From assembly GCF_900963305.1 (NCBI RefSeq), contig NW_021780168.1, forward strand, positions 622,501 to 686,500: DNA of 64,000 nt, written 5' to 3'. The number at the start of each line of letters is the position of its first letter. Position 1 is the first letter of the stretch. The position numbers and the translations under genes are program-made. Shown here piece after piece: positions 30,235-39,589 of the stretch. Below the pieces are notes generated by a model. The model was given only the letters and a program-made list of their open reading frames with translations, ran no database searches and was not told where the DNA came from. The stretch is from Echeneis naucrates (Eukaryota; Chordata; Actinopteri; Carangiformes; Echeneidae).

Positions 30235-31298
30235 ATGTTCAGCAGCTGATGGTGACAAAAGAGGTTCCTACTGAGTTCACCTCCAGTCCGGATCCGGAGG
30301 ATTCAGAGAGTCCAGTCCTTAAACAGGAACAGGAGGAGGACCAGGTACCAGGACTGGAGGAGACCAGGAACCCTGTGAGGCCGTTTCAGGTGAAGAGTGA
30401 GGATGAAGAGATGAATGAACCGGCCAGGAGCTGTGATCCACAGAGTCCTCTTCAACCAGATCCAGATCCAGAGGAAGAGGTCTCAGACTCATCTGATACT
30501 GAAATCAGTGAGAATGATTCTAATGAAACCAGAGTGGCCCAGTTAGATGTGAAAATAGATGAAGGTGATGTAAATGTTAGAAGATGTGACAGCAGTGAAA
30601 AACCATTCAGCTGCCCTGAGTGTGGGAAAACGTTTAAAAAAAAGTGGGATCTGAAGATTCACATGGTAGTCCACACAGAAGAGGAACCCTTCAGCTGTGA
30701 TGTTTGTGGGAAAAGGTTTAAACTACAGAACGCCCTTAAATCACACATGGTAGTCCACACGGAAGAGAAACCCTTCAGCTGTGATATTTGTGGGAAAAGG
30801 TTTAAACGAGAGAGAAGCTTAGACATGCACATGGCGGTCCATACAGAAGACAGACCCTACAGCTGTGATGTTTGTGGGAAAAGGTTTAAACTACAGAAAA
30901 CCCTTAAAGTACACATGGTAGTCCACACAGGACAGAGACCCTTCAGCTGTGATGTTTGTGGGAAAAGGTTTAAACTACAGAAAATCCTTAAATCACACAT
31001 GGTAGTCCACACAGAAGAGAAACCCTTCAGCTGTGATATTTGTGGGAAAAGGTTTAAACGAGAGAGAAGCTTAGACATGCACATGGCGGTCCATACAGAA
31101 GACAGACCCTACAGCTGTGATGTTTGTGGGAAAAGGTTTAAACTACAGAAAATCCTTAAAGCACACATGGTAGTCCACACAGAAGAGAAACCCTTCAGCT
31201 GTGATATTTGTGGCAAAAAATTTAAACTAAGGCGAAAGCTGAAATTTCACATGGAGGCCCATACAGAGGGGAAACCGTTTGGTTGTGACAAATGTTAA
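30235..31298 (+). CDS. C2H2 zinc-finger gene, exon 2
   Basis: Continues in frame from exon 1 (split Asp codon, then VQQLMVTKEV) for a total of about 417 residues. An acidic linker rich in Glu, Asp and Ser covers about residues 70-180. Eight complete C2H2 fingers of 28 residues follow (about 190-410), each of the form C-x2-C-GK-x-F-x-H-x3-H with HTEEKPF, HTEDRPY or HTGQRPF linkers. The protein ends right after a ninth CDKC half-finger. Fingers 3-4 and 6-7 are near-identical, because a 252-base block was tandemly duplicated. No KRAB, BTB or SCAN domain is seen. Expected role: sequence-specific nuclear DNA binding, target unknown. Confidence 0.88.
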
Positions 31299-31471
31299 GA
31301 AGAGAAAGACCGAAGCGGCTGACTGCAGGATCTTTGCTGGTTGACCAAAAGTAAACTGTAACATGTTTGGGACTTTTTTTTTTACTTTTGCTTTGTTTTT
31401 TTTGTCCTCACTCATTTGTGTTTGAGTCAGTGACATATATACCAGAAAAAAAGGTTTTGTCAAAGAATTTC

Positions 31472-31477
31472 AATAAA
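31472..31477 (+). promoter_or_regulatory. polyadenylation signal
   Basis: AATAAA about 175 bases after the zinc-finger stop codon, in the expected place for the 3' end of this gene. Confidence 0.55.
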
Positions 31478-31499
31478 ACGCATAAAAAATGTTGACTTT

Positions 31500-31905
31500 T
31501 GTTCTGCTAATTCATCTTTATAGAAACATGTTTGTTTGTTTTTTTTTTATTTGCAATCAGAAATTGTGTGACAATTTGTTGTATTATGCCTAAAATATGC
31601 TGGGATATGAAAATAATATAAACTGAAAATGGATTAAGCCTGTAAGTTACTCACTTTATCAGTCATTTATAACATATTTTCTACTTATTGTGACATACTT
31701 TGCTATAAAGTTCTAACAATATTTGTCACTCTGTGATACTGTTTTCTATGTATTCCATGAATGTTTTCAGATTTTATCATTCATAACAGACTCTGGCTGG
31801 CAGAAATGAGATCCACAGGTCACAGTAAGGTCACGGGGATACTCTGGTACCAAAGAGAGCTCATAAAAATATCACTTGAGCAGAAAACAGGAACCAAAGG
31901 AATGT
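31500..31905 (+). repeat. zinc-finger 3' flank, paralogous segment
   Basis: This non-coding flank matches the reverse complement of about 4135-4700, showing that the duplication went well past the gene. Confidence 0.75.
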
Positions 31906-31959
31906 CAAAAAAAAAAAAAATCAGCATGAGTGAAACATTCATTCATACGTGAGGACATC

Positions 31960-32940
31960 AAGTATATTGTGACACCCATGAATATGTGCTCACACTATAC
32001 AGTTTAATTGTTTCAGCTTTGATGTGTTTATTGTGATAGCAGAGCCTTTTTTCAGTTAATTTTGGACATTTGGAGTCAATTCCTGGTTTTCGCAACAAGG
32101 GGGCATCACCTCTGTAGTCAGTCGGTTTGATGAGGCTGCTATTCAACTCTCACCATCAGCGCAACCGTCGCACGCAAATGACACACATTGCCTGTTGCCT
32201 GTCTCATCATTTTTCTGTTCTTTGGAGAACAAATTTAATCTGTCTACAAACCTGAAGCCAGGGTCTGTTCCATGAACACGACATGCTAATGTTCGTACAG
32301 TTGTGCTGTCCTTTTCCTCGACTTGGTTTTACCAGAACCATGAAATACTGTTTGAGAGTTTGTCACCAAAGTGGAAAAGATCCTTCTCGACGACAGTGTT
32401 GCACTTTGCCAACATCTGAGCTAAAGATACAAATAAAATAATAATGTAAATCGGCTTTTATTTTGAAATGCTTGTGTGGTGACAGCTCTTGTTCTTTCTG
32501 TAGCTCAAAGTGTTAAGGAGTTCAAACACAGCAAAACATATTAAATGATAAAAATAAAGATTTGAAGAAAGAATGAAAATCAAAGTGATGAACTGTGGAT
32601 GGCAGCCTGCTGTTAATCTGACTGAACAGTGATGCAGAAACCTTTAACTTGTTGTTTCTCTGTCTTGTACGGCACACAATTTAACATTTCTGTTTCCTCA
32701 TCAGAGACTGCCAGCTGGACACGACATGTTGATGTTAGCACAGTTGTGCTGTCCTTTTCCTCGACTTTGGTTTCACCAGAACCATGAAATATTGTTTGAG
32801 AGTTTGTGAGGTTGGATGCTACACACTGTGTGTCCAGGATGCTTCAAGCACATCTTTCTGGTATTCTCTCCTCTGAACCTTTGGTCGCAGCTTTGAGGAG
32901 ACACAAAATGTGAGACATGTGTCATTAGTGCAGTGAAGCT
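31960..32940. other. repeat-derived stretch, no gene seen
   Basis: It contains single-arm copies of hairpin 2 (near 32310 and 32745), a relative of the inverted-duplication sequence (32500-32640) and the tRNA-Leu flank (32780-32950). No coding signal. Confidence 0.5.
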
Positions 32941-32953
32941 AGCAGATGTATGT

Positions 32954-32987
32954 GGTGGTGTAGCCGAGTGGTCCAAGGCGCTGGATT
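32954..32987 (+). pseudogene. tRNA-Leu 5' portion
   Basis: GGTGGTGTAGCCGAGTGGTC and on to CTGGATT, cut in the anticodon loop. Confidence 0.65.
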
Positions 32988-33050
32988 CTCCAGTGGCCAC
33001 CATCACTTCGAAAGTGGAACTAAAGGTGAGAGGCTCCATCTCACCAGTTT

Positions 33051-33092
33051 CAGATTATGAGACTGACACGCTGCCTATTGCACCAACGAGGC
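33051..33092 (-). pseudogene. elongator tRNA-Met 5' half
   Basis: Minus-strand acceptor, D arm and CAT anticodon arm, ending just past the stem. Confidence 0.7.
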
Positions 33093-33229
33093 CTGGAACC
33101 CAGAGTAAGTAAAAGAGTGAGATGGAGGACAACTGTCAGTGTTTCAGTATAAACACATTTTATGCAGGCCTGAATACTGCTGTATCCAGGCAGTGCTGAC
33201 TGCTGCTTTTCATGTAGCACCGTGGCCAT

Positions 33230-33288
33230 TGCATTGAGCGGGGAATTGAACCCGGGCCTCTCACATGGGAGGCGAGAATTCTACCACG
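33230..33288 (-). pseudogene. tRNA-Gly(CCC) pseudogene
   Basis: The anticodon loop CTCCCAT gives CCC. The T arm GGGTTCAATTCCC is good. About 12 bases of the D arm and 5' acceptor are deleted. Confidence 0.65.
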
Positions 33289-33468
33289 GCCCAGAGATGG
33301 GAACATTTAATGGGGGTCACTAGGGGGTCACTCCAAACACATCCAGGCAGCTTCAGCCAGACTACTCATGAGTAGAGCGTAGCATATCTCCACTTGTCAC
33401 ATGGAAGACCACGTTTTAAAATTCACATAACAGTCTGTCTTTCGTGGGCGTTTCGTGTGCTTGTAGCA

Positions 33469-33535
33469 ACCTGGCTAGTTGGTAGAGCATGAGAGTCTAA
33501 ATCTCAGGGTTGTGGGTTTGAGCCCCACGTTGGGC
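33469..33535 (+). pseudogene. tRNA-Lys body with CTA anticodon
   Basis: 67 bases. The acceptor, T arm (GGGTTTGAGCCCC) and anticodon stem TGAGA/TCTCA are intact. The loop is GTCTAAA, so the anticodon reads CTA, complementary to the UAG stop codon. Six bases of the D loop are missing. Best read as a pseudogene, but the anticodon is notable. Confidence 0.7.
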
Positions 33536-33680
33536 GATTATATAGCTTTATAGACCCAAAGATACCCAGCAGAACTCTCTGCCAGCTGGCCTTCTTCCAC
33601 AGTGGATCCTGGTGCCATGTGTTCACCAGGCAAGTGATGCACCCTGACTGGTCTGCAGCTCAGCTGCCTCATACACAGCT

Positions 33681-33724
33681 GCGGCGGTGAGAGTGCTGAA
33701 TCCTAGCCACTAGACCATCAGGGA
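33681..33724 (-). pseudogene. tRNA-Glu(CTC) 5' half
   Basis: Minus-strand TCCCTGATGGTCTAGTGGCT through the CTC anticodon arm. The T arm and 3' strand are missing. Confidence 0.7.
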
Positions 33725-33966
33725 GTGTGTGGATACTAAATGTTGTAGTGTAGTGTATGATCAATGCTCTGTGCGAGATTTTTGATGACTACAAAGCCCC
33801 CCCCCCATGTCATATTCCATCCTGAACAGGAAATGTTTCAGCTGTGTCCTTTCAATTGAACTTCTGTAGAGGGAGTTACATGAGGGCCCAGTCAAGTGCT
33901 GGTATGCTGATTAAATTTTAAAGTTAATATAGATTTATAATATAATATAGATTTATCTCAATAAAC

Positions 33967-34041
33967 AGGCACTGCTGGGATGTGAGGGATGTGACATCCT
34001 GTTTACTAGGTAGGCACTTTGACCAACTCAGCCACAGCACC
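33967..34041 (-). pseudogene. tRNA-Thr(AGT) pseudogene
   Basis: 75 bases with good acceptor and anticodon AGT, but the T arm is scrambled (no TTC loop). Confidence 0.65.
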
Positions 34042-34262
34042 ACAAAAGCAGTACAAAGAAGTACCAAGATGTACAGAGGATCTGAAAATATTGCAAAGTA
34101 AGTGGGTGACCATCATGACTCCTACCAAAGTTTGTCTCCTGTGAAAAGCAGTCAATCACCAACATCCCTTCTCCCCAGCACAGCATGAGCCACAAAACTA
34201 CCATTGCTCCTGCTTCAGTTGCCAAGATACTGCAACTAACAACCAGACAGCAAACGTCACAC

Positions 34263-34335
34263 AGCTCCATAGTGTAACAGTTAGCACCCCTATTGACTGA
34301 ACGGCAACAGATGGGTTCGTCCGGGATTTGAAATC
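34263..34335 (+). pseudogene. tRNA-Gln 5' piece and tRNA-Pro 3' piece
   Basis: 34263-34291 resembles the Gln acceptor and D arm ('tagtgtaacagttagcac'). 34315-34335 is a minus-strand Pro T arm ('gtccgggatttga'). Confidence 0.45.
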
Positions 34336-34581
34336 CCTTTGATGTGATTAGAACCTTTGTGACATCACAGAATCAGCATCTCCTTTGATGGTTACTGATG
34401 GAACATTTGTGGCTTTTTTTATTTTTTATTATTAACCTCATTATTTACACACAGCACATTCATGTGACAGTTAAGGTGACAGTTTATTATATGCTAAAGA
34501 AACTTTGGTAAGAGTCATAATGTTCAGCCACGTACGTTGGGGGCATTTTCAGATCCAAAATACATCCCAGTACATCATAGT

Positions 34582-34655
34582 GGTGCTGTGGCTTAGTTGG
34601 TCAAAGCGCCTGTATCGTAAATAGGAGAGCCTGGGTTCAAATCCCAGGAGTGCCT
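34582..34655 (+). tRNA. tRNA-Thr, anticodon CGT
   Basis: 74 bases. Acceptor GGTGCTG against GAGTGCC pairs except one position, the T loop is TTCAAAT, and the anticodon stem CCTGT/ATAGG pairs. The loop is ATCGTAA, so the anticodon reads CGT (Thr, ACG codons). The ancestor at this locus family has AGT. A TTTT run occurs about 15 bases downstream. Confidence 0.65.
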
Positions 34656-34987
34656 TGCTCCTAATGTTAGATGTTTTAGATAGAAAGCACTCATACATGG
34701 AAAGCACCAAATACAAAATACATCCCCAGACCACACCTTACAGTAGGAGAGGTGAAAGAGACTGACGCGCTACCGGCTCAAATCCACGGCACTCTACTCA
34801 GCTGTTTTTGCTGGATAGTATCTGGTTTGGTTTCACCTCTTCCACAAAACTTCAGGCTGTTCCAAAGGGAGACATGAAGACTGTCACAGTTAACTGACTG
34901 GTCAGAGAGAGTGCAGTGTCTTTTTAATGGAACTTATACTGAGGAAGTTACATGAGTTTAACTCAACAACCTTAAACTTCATCAATG

Positions 34988-35052
34988 AGGCACTGCTGGG
35001 ATTTGAATCCTGTTTACTAGACAGGCGCTTTGAACAACTAAGCCACAGCACC
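34988..35052 (-). pseudogene. tRNA-Thr(AGT) pseudogene
   Basis: Acceptor, D arm and anticodon arm are good. Nine bases between the anticodon arm and T arm are deleted. Confidence 0.7.
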
Positions 35053-35301
35053 ACTCTGATGTACAGGGATGTATTTTGGATCTTAAAATACCTCCAACGT
35101 AGGTGGCTGACCATCATGACTCTTACCAAAGTTTCTTTAGCATATAATAAACTGTCACATTAATGTCCTGAATGTGCTGTGTGTAAATAATGAGGTTAAT
35201 AAAAAAACAAAACAAAACAAAAAAAAAGCGCCACAAACGCTCCATCAGTAACCATCAAAGGAGATGTGCACGGGGTCCTTTGGGTGCACCGTTTGTTCCA
35301 G

Positions 35302-35344
35302 GCCTCGTTGGCGCAGTAGGCAGCGCGTCAGTCTCATAATCTGA
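35302..35344 (+). pseudogene. elongator tRNA-Met 5' half
   Basis: GCCTCGTTGGCGCAGTAGGC through CTCATAATCTGA, then an abrupt join to a telomere-like CCCTAA tract. Confidence 0.75.
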
Positions 35345-35349
35345 CCCAG

Positions 35350-35369
35350 CTAACCCTAACCCTAACCCT
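35350..35369. repeat. short telomere-like tract
   Basis: About three CCCTAA units, joined to the broken tRNA-Met. Confidence 0.75.
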
Positions 35370-35479
35370 TTTGCAGTCATAAGTCAGAAAGCAATCATGA
35401 GGACAAATGTGACTTAAAGCACAACAAAGATCTTTCCCCAGAAGGCCCTCAGACAAAGAAGCTGGGTAACAGCACAGAC

Positions 35480-36272
35480 TGTTAGTGTAATGGTTATAAA
35501 AGAAGTGCTGTTAAAAATGCTAAAATGCTTTAAAAACAGTAAGAAAAAGAATGCTTTAATTCATGAAAAGTACATGGTTAAAAAAATAAGTCATTCTGAA
35601 CGTTAAAAAAAGTGTATTAAGGTGAAATTCATTGTGAGCTACTGATCGAGTGATCTGTTATCTGCTACTCAGGTCTTGTAGACTAACAAGCAAGATTCGA
35701 TAAGATAAAAAGGATATCTGTGTTCACTAATTCTTTATGTTATTTTGGGAAAGCTCTCTTATTAATGTTTAATCACCTCTGTGTTAGGTTTTCGATTGCT
35801 TATGTCTGAGCTGAGACGGTAGGGGGGAAACGGTGTTTCGCTCGTTCATTATAACATTGGACGTGACCGAAGCGGCATCGTGTCTGTTTTTCATTCATTA
35901 TTCCCCTCTACAGGTAAGAAAAGTGAACATTATCAGTTTTGTGCCATGTTTTAAATGTTTATTATGTCTGAAGTTGTAAGTAGGACGTGAGGTACTGTGA
36001 TTTATAACTATTTTGAGAGCTAATAATTTCGGTTTACTTGAATGCTAACGTCGCCGTATAGCTTCTTTGCTAGCTGCACTGTGGGAAGCTTCGCCACTGT
36101 TTCAGAGATGAAGTTGTGCCGTTTATGTGCAATGTTTGACATGTAAAGAAAATGCTTGATGATAAATGTGTAGCCCTGTATTTGTGGAAAAGTTTATTAC
36201 AACATTGGACGTGACCGAAGCGGCATCGTGTCTGTGTTTTTCATTTATTATTCCCCTCTACAGGGGTGTAAC
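35480..36272. repeat. unclassified repeat with a twice-used block
   Basis: A block of about 65 bases ('ggacgtgaccgaagcggc' core) occurs at 35849-35914 and again at 36195-36264. Each ends in 'cccctctacagg'. The outer ends read TGTTA...TAACA, so a solo LTR is possible, but I see no target-site duplication and no internal genes. Alternatively it is a duplicated non-coding exon. Confidence 0.35.
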
Positions 36273-36489
36273 ATTAGGAGCAACATTGGAACCCTCAATT
36301 CCAGAGGAGACTGTCACCTGAACAGCACGCTTCTGCTGCACCACTCTACTGTAAACCAGCCCAGATGTTGACGCTGACTCAGGTAGTAATTTCTTCTCAT
36401 GCTGTTTCTCCTTTGCTGCTGCAGCTGTTACATTTTCGGCGAAACGTACTCATCCTCTCCATGGGCCTGCTTTAAGACCTCCAACTCCA

Positions 36490-36740
36490 CTGGGTTGAAC
36501 TAACTGGATCTTTTTTTTCTCGGTTGTCATGGTGACGGGACTCCATTGATGATGGCTTTTTATAGAGGTTGTGCACGCGCAACACAAGGTGAACAGAGTT
36601 ACTCAGAGTTGATTGAACCAACTAAGATCAGCTGTTCTGGAACCAGATACTCAGAGTTTCCCATCTCAGAGTAAGTCAGCTCAGAGTTCAGGGATACACT
36701 CAAAGTTACTTGAAGCTCCGACCTGAAATACCCCCCAGGT
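36490..36740 (-). mobile_element. PIF/Harbinger-like terminal fragment (inverted copy)
   Basis: The reverse complement of 18600-18850, with the ACTCTGAGT-type motifs, next to the paired tRNA-Glu. Confidence 0.6.
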
Positions 36741-36798
36741 GCATGATGACATATTTATGTTCTGGGGTCAATCACCTGTATTTTTCAGTAAAAATGTT

Positions 36799-36864
36799 TT
36801 CCCTGACCGGGAATCGAACCCGGGCGGTGAGAGTGCTGAATCCTAGCCACTAGACCACCAGGGA
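36799..36864 (-). pseudogene. tRNA-Glu(CTC) pseudogene
   Basis: Acceptor TCCCTGG and T arm (GGGTTCGATTCCC) are better than in the 18484 copy, but six bases after the anticodon are deleted, so the anticodon stem cannot close. Confidence 0.75.
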
Positions 36865-36973
36865 GCGTGTGGATGCAAAATGTTGTAGTGTATGATCAAT
36901 GCTCTGTGTGAGATTTTTGATGCCTGAAAAGTTCTCAGAACATTTTAAATGCCATAAATATCCTGCTGTAAAA

Positions 36974-37045
36974 GGCTCGTTGGTCTAGGGGTATGATTCT
37001 CGCTTAGGGTGCGAGAGGTCCCGGGTTCAAATCCCCGATGAGCCC
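36974..37045 (+). tRNA. tRNA-Pro(AGG)
   Basis: A complete 72-base copy: acceptor GGCTCGT against ATGAGCC, anticodon stem CTCGC/GCGAG around loop TTAGGGT (AGG), T loop TTCAAAT. A single T-stem C-C mismatch. The best Pro gene here. Downstream only TTT-class runs are close. Confidence 0.85.
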
Positions 37046-37130
37046 GTTGTCATGTTGCATAGCACATTTATCAGACCGTGAAGTTTAAGGTGCAGTCAGA
37101 GACATATTAGAACATAACAGTGCAGGAGAA

Positions 37131-37194
37131 CAGCGGACTGTGGTGGCTCATTGTTGAAATCCATAGGTCGCTGGTTCAAATCCGGCTCAAAGGA
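37131..37194 (+). pseudogene. tRNA-Tyr 3' portion with intron
   Basis: Anticodon region, the characteristic intron ('tggctcattgttgaaatc'), T arm and acceptor 3' strand. The first exon is missing up to about position 25. Confidence 0.7.
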
Positions 37195-37204
37195 GACCAT
37201 TTTT

Positions 37205-37320
37205 TTTCATCGGCCTCATCCAGCACAGTGATGAGTCTGCCTACAGACAGGAGGTGGACAGACTGGTCGTCTGGTGTGGTCAGAACCACCTGGAGCTAAA
37301 TCTGAAGACTGTGGTTTCAG
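37205..37320 (+). mobile_element. LINE reverse-transcriptase fragment
   Basis: One frame reads DESAYRQEVDRLVVWCGQN followed by HLELNLK, typical of fish L2/Rex-type LINE reverse transcriptase. It directly follows the tRNA-Tyr. A paralogous tRNA-Tyr plus LINE pair is at 45424-45620. Confidence 0.7.
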
Positions 37321-37585
37321 GACACTTATTATTTTAATGAAATTATGTACTTGATGTAACTTCATTATGATTTTTTGATGTGAGTTAAAAAAAGAGGCCA
37401 AAGCATTAGGAGTTTGCTTTTAAGTGGCCTTTAATGACTGTTGTTTTGTCATCACATGTACATTTGTGTTCAGTCAGTAATTTGGTAGGATGACTACACA
37501 GGATGAATCGCTCCAAGCTGAGTGGATATTTGAGAGATCAGATTGTTGCACAAGATAAGTACTTCCTGTGCTTCATTATCAATGC

Positions 37586-37625
37586 TGAAGATGACAGGGA
37601 TTGAACCCGGGGCCTCATACATTTT
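37586..37625 (-). pseudogene. tRNA-Ala 3' half
   Basis: Minus-strand T arm (GGGTTCAATCCC) and part of the anticodon stem. No 5' half. Confidence 0.6.
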
Positions 37626-37631
37626 GGAATA

Positions 37632-37663
37632 AAATGGTCCCTGGTTCAATCCTGGGTTTTGAC
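37632..37663 (+). pseudogene. tRNA-Phe 3' portion
   Basis: T arm (CTGGTTCAATCCTGGG) and acceptor 3' strand only. Confidence 0.6.
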
Positions 37664-37902
37664 CTACATTTCTAATATTCTCGCTCCTCTTTCAACCACA
37701 CCATGAAATATTGTGAGGGTGGATGCGTCACGCTGACTGGTTGTGTGTCCAAAAGGCGGTCAAAGACGCCCTTTTTATCGTGGAAGATCGAAGGATTTTT
37801 CAGATGATGTGGTCCTTTTGGCACCATCAGCCTGAGATCTACAGCGTTCATTGGATCGTCCACAAAAATGGTTGCATGAACATTAGAATGCTTGGACCAC
37901 TT

Positions 37903-37931
37903 CGGCCCGGGTTCAATTCCCAGTCAGAGAA
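37903..37931 (+). pseudogene. tRNA-Glu(CTC) 3' portion
   Basis: The T arm GGGTTCAATTCCCAG and 3' acceptor strand remain. Confidence 0.6.
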
Positions 37932-38045
37932 AATGGCTTTATTTCATTTAAAATACAGGTCATTGGCAAAATGCCATAATATGAAGATGTTATCATCCAC
38001 CTACACTAAAATGTGTTAAATACAGCATGCTAGCATGGTTGCATC

Positions 38046-38092
38046 TCTCATATGGTCTAGCGGTCAGGATTCCTGGTTTTCACCCAGACGTC
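38046..38092 (+). pseudogene. tRNA-Glu(TTC) 5' half
   Basis: Runs from the acceptor through the TTC anticodon arm, cut just after it. Confidence 0.7.
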
Positions 38093-38214
38093 CTTAGAAG
38101 TTATGGACATATGCAGTTGAATTAAATAATACATGTATTTCTTCACTGCTACAGTTAGTAAAATATAAAATACACATGAATTCTATTCTAATCTGGCATT
38201 AGTGTTTATTTTAA

Positions 38215-38412
38215 ATTCGGACTTTTAGCTTTTACGGCAGTGACGTCACCAAAAGGGATGGCGACACCCGGTGGTGAAATTCATTAAGAACGTGAAGAGA
38301 TTGAATTCACTGATAAATAATAAATAATCTAATAATGTGAAAATGAAAACTCTGATGCTTTTAATATTTCCATTTTCTGACTTCTAACTTCCCCTGCACG
38401 GTGTTTTATCAT
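38215..38412 (+). repeat. direct duplication, second copy
   Basis: Matches 20660-20880, including TGACGTCA at 38241-38248 and the MATPGG start at 38258. Confidence 0.6.
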
Positions 38413-38559
38413 GAAGTCTTTATCAGTGTCCTTTTAATGTACAAATAAACTAAACTAAAGCAGGCAGCAACAAAAAGGAGACACACAGAGACTGAACAGG
38501 CTGATCAGGAGAACAGGCTCTGTGGTCGGCCTGACTCTGATAGTTGTTTGCTTTCATGG

Positions 38560-38760
38560 ACCAAGTTTCCAGGTGGGGAGCTACAGAGCATGTTGGAGAA
38601 TCTCTGTAATCTGCACAGCCTTAAAATATGACACAGCTGAGTGCTGTTGTTAGGACTCATCTAAGAGGAGGAGAGCACTCACTGGTGCTCAGTTATCATT
38701 ATCAAGGCCGGTGATAGGGACACACCTTTAGTTCCACTTCCAGGTCATGGAAGCAATAAT
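38560..38760 (+). repeat. inverted-repeat partner of 54860-55040
   Basis: A block with 'cctttagttccacttccag' recurs inverted near 54860-55040, and partly in direct orientation near 54480. Confidence 0.6.
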
Positions 38761-38786
38761 GAGAAGTCATTTCTACTGTGTGCTGT

Positions 38787-38842
38787 GCTGAAATAGCTCA
38801 TTTGGGAGAGCGTTAGGTTGAAGATTTAAAGGTCCCTGTTTG
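38787..38842 (+). pseudogene. tRNA-Phe 5' portion
   Basis: GCTGAAATAGCTCATTTGGG through the anticodon arm (loop TTGAAGA) and the start of the T arm, then cut. Confidence 0.6.
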
Positions 38843-39144
38843 CCTCACAGGTTTCAGCAGCTGTTGTGGGTCCTTTAAAAGAACTGAGCTTTGTTTTTTA
38901 ATTATGGAATCAGTGATGTGTTACACTAAGTGACCTTAACTCCATGTCTCCCACATGAATGCCTTTGGTACCAGACATTGTTTCTTAAAGCTGAAATGAG
39001 AGATAAAAAGTTATTGTTACCTGCCAGTGTTTCAATATAAACATACATTATACAGCCCTGACCACTGTTGTATCCAGCCACCATCACTTTGAGTTAAAGA
39101 AGTGGAAAAGATCCTTCTTGGCCCCCTGCCCCTTACTTTAGTGT

Positions 39145-39580
39145 TCCTGGTCATCTCACAGAGATGATTCAAACCTGATCACAGTGATCAGTATGGATAT
39201 ACAGTATGTTTGCTGTCAGTGGAGGAAACTCTCAGACAGGACTAATAGTCATGTTTGGGATGTTCCTGGATTTGAGTTGAATGAGTGTAAATTCTCTCTG
39301 ATTTTAACACAAGTTCACACATCCACCTCTATTCAGACATGGAGTTTACATATTGTTTGGAATTCTAATGTGAATGTCACAAACATCATTTTTTGTCAAC
39401 ACTTGTTCTTATTATTAATGTTAAGACCCAGAAAGCAACATTTTTGATTGTTGTACCAACCTGAAGATGATCAGTGTTTATAGCTCATAACCTGATCACA
39501 GATCAATAATCAGCCATTGGAAGACGCTCTGAAACTTTCTTCTGCAGTCACAACTCATCCATCTTCAGACCGGACATCTT
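39145..39580 (+). repeat. triplicated module, copy 3
   Basis: A direct copy of the 16880-17600 module. The 88-codon frame at 39184-39447 is homologous. Confidence 0.65.
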
Positions 39581-39589
39581 CTAAATGGC

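Noticed and set aside
30857-31084. 75-codon minus-strand frame
   Set aside because: The antisense shadow of the zinc-finger exon.
35480-36272. Firm solo-LTR call
   Set aside because: TGTTA...TAACA ends are suggestive, but flanking 5-base duplications are absent and no internal element is known.
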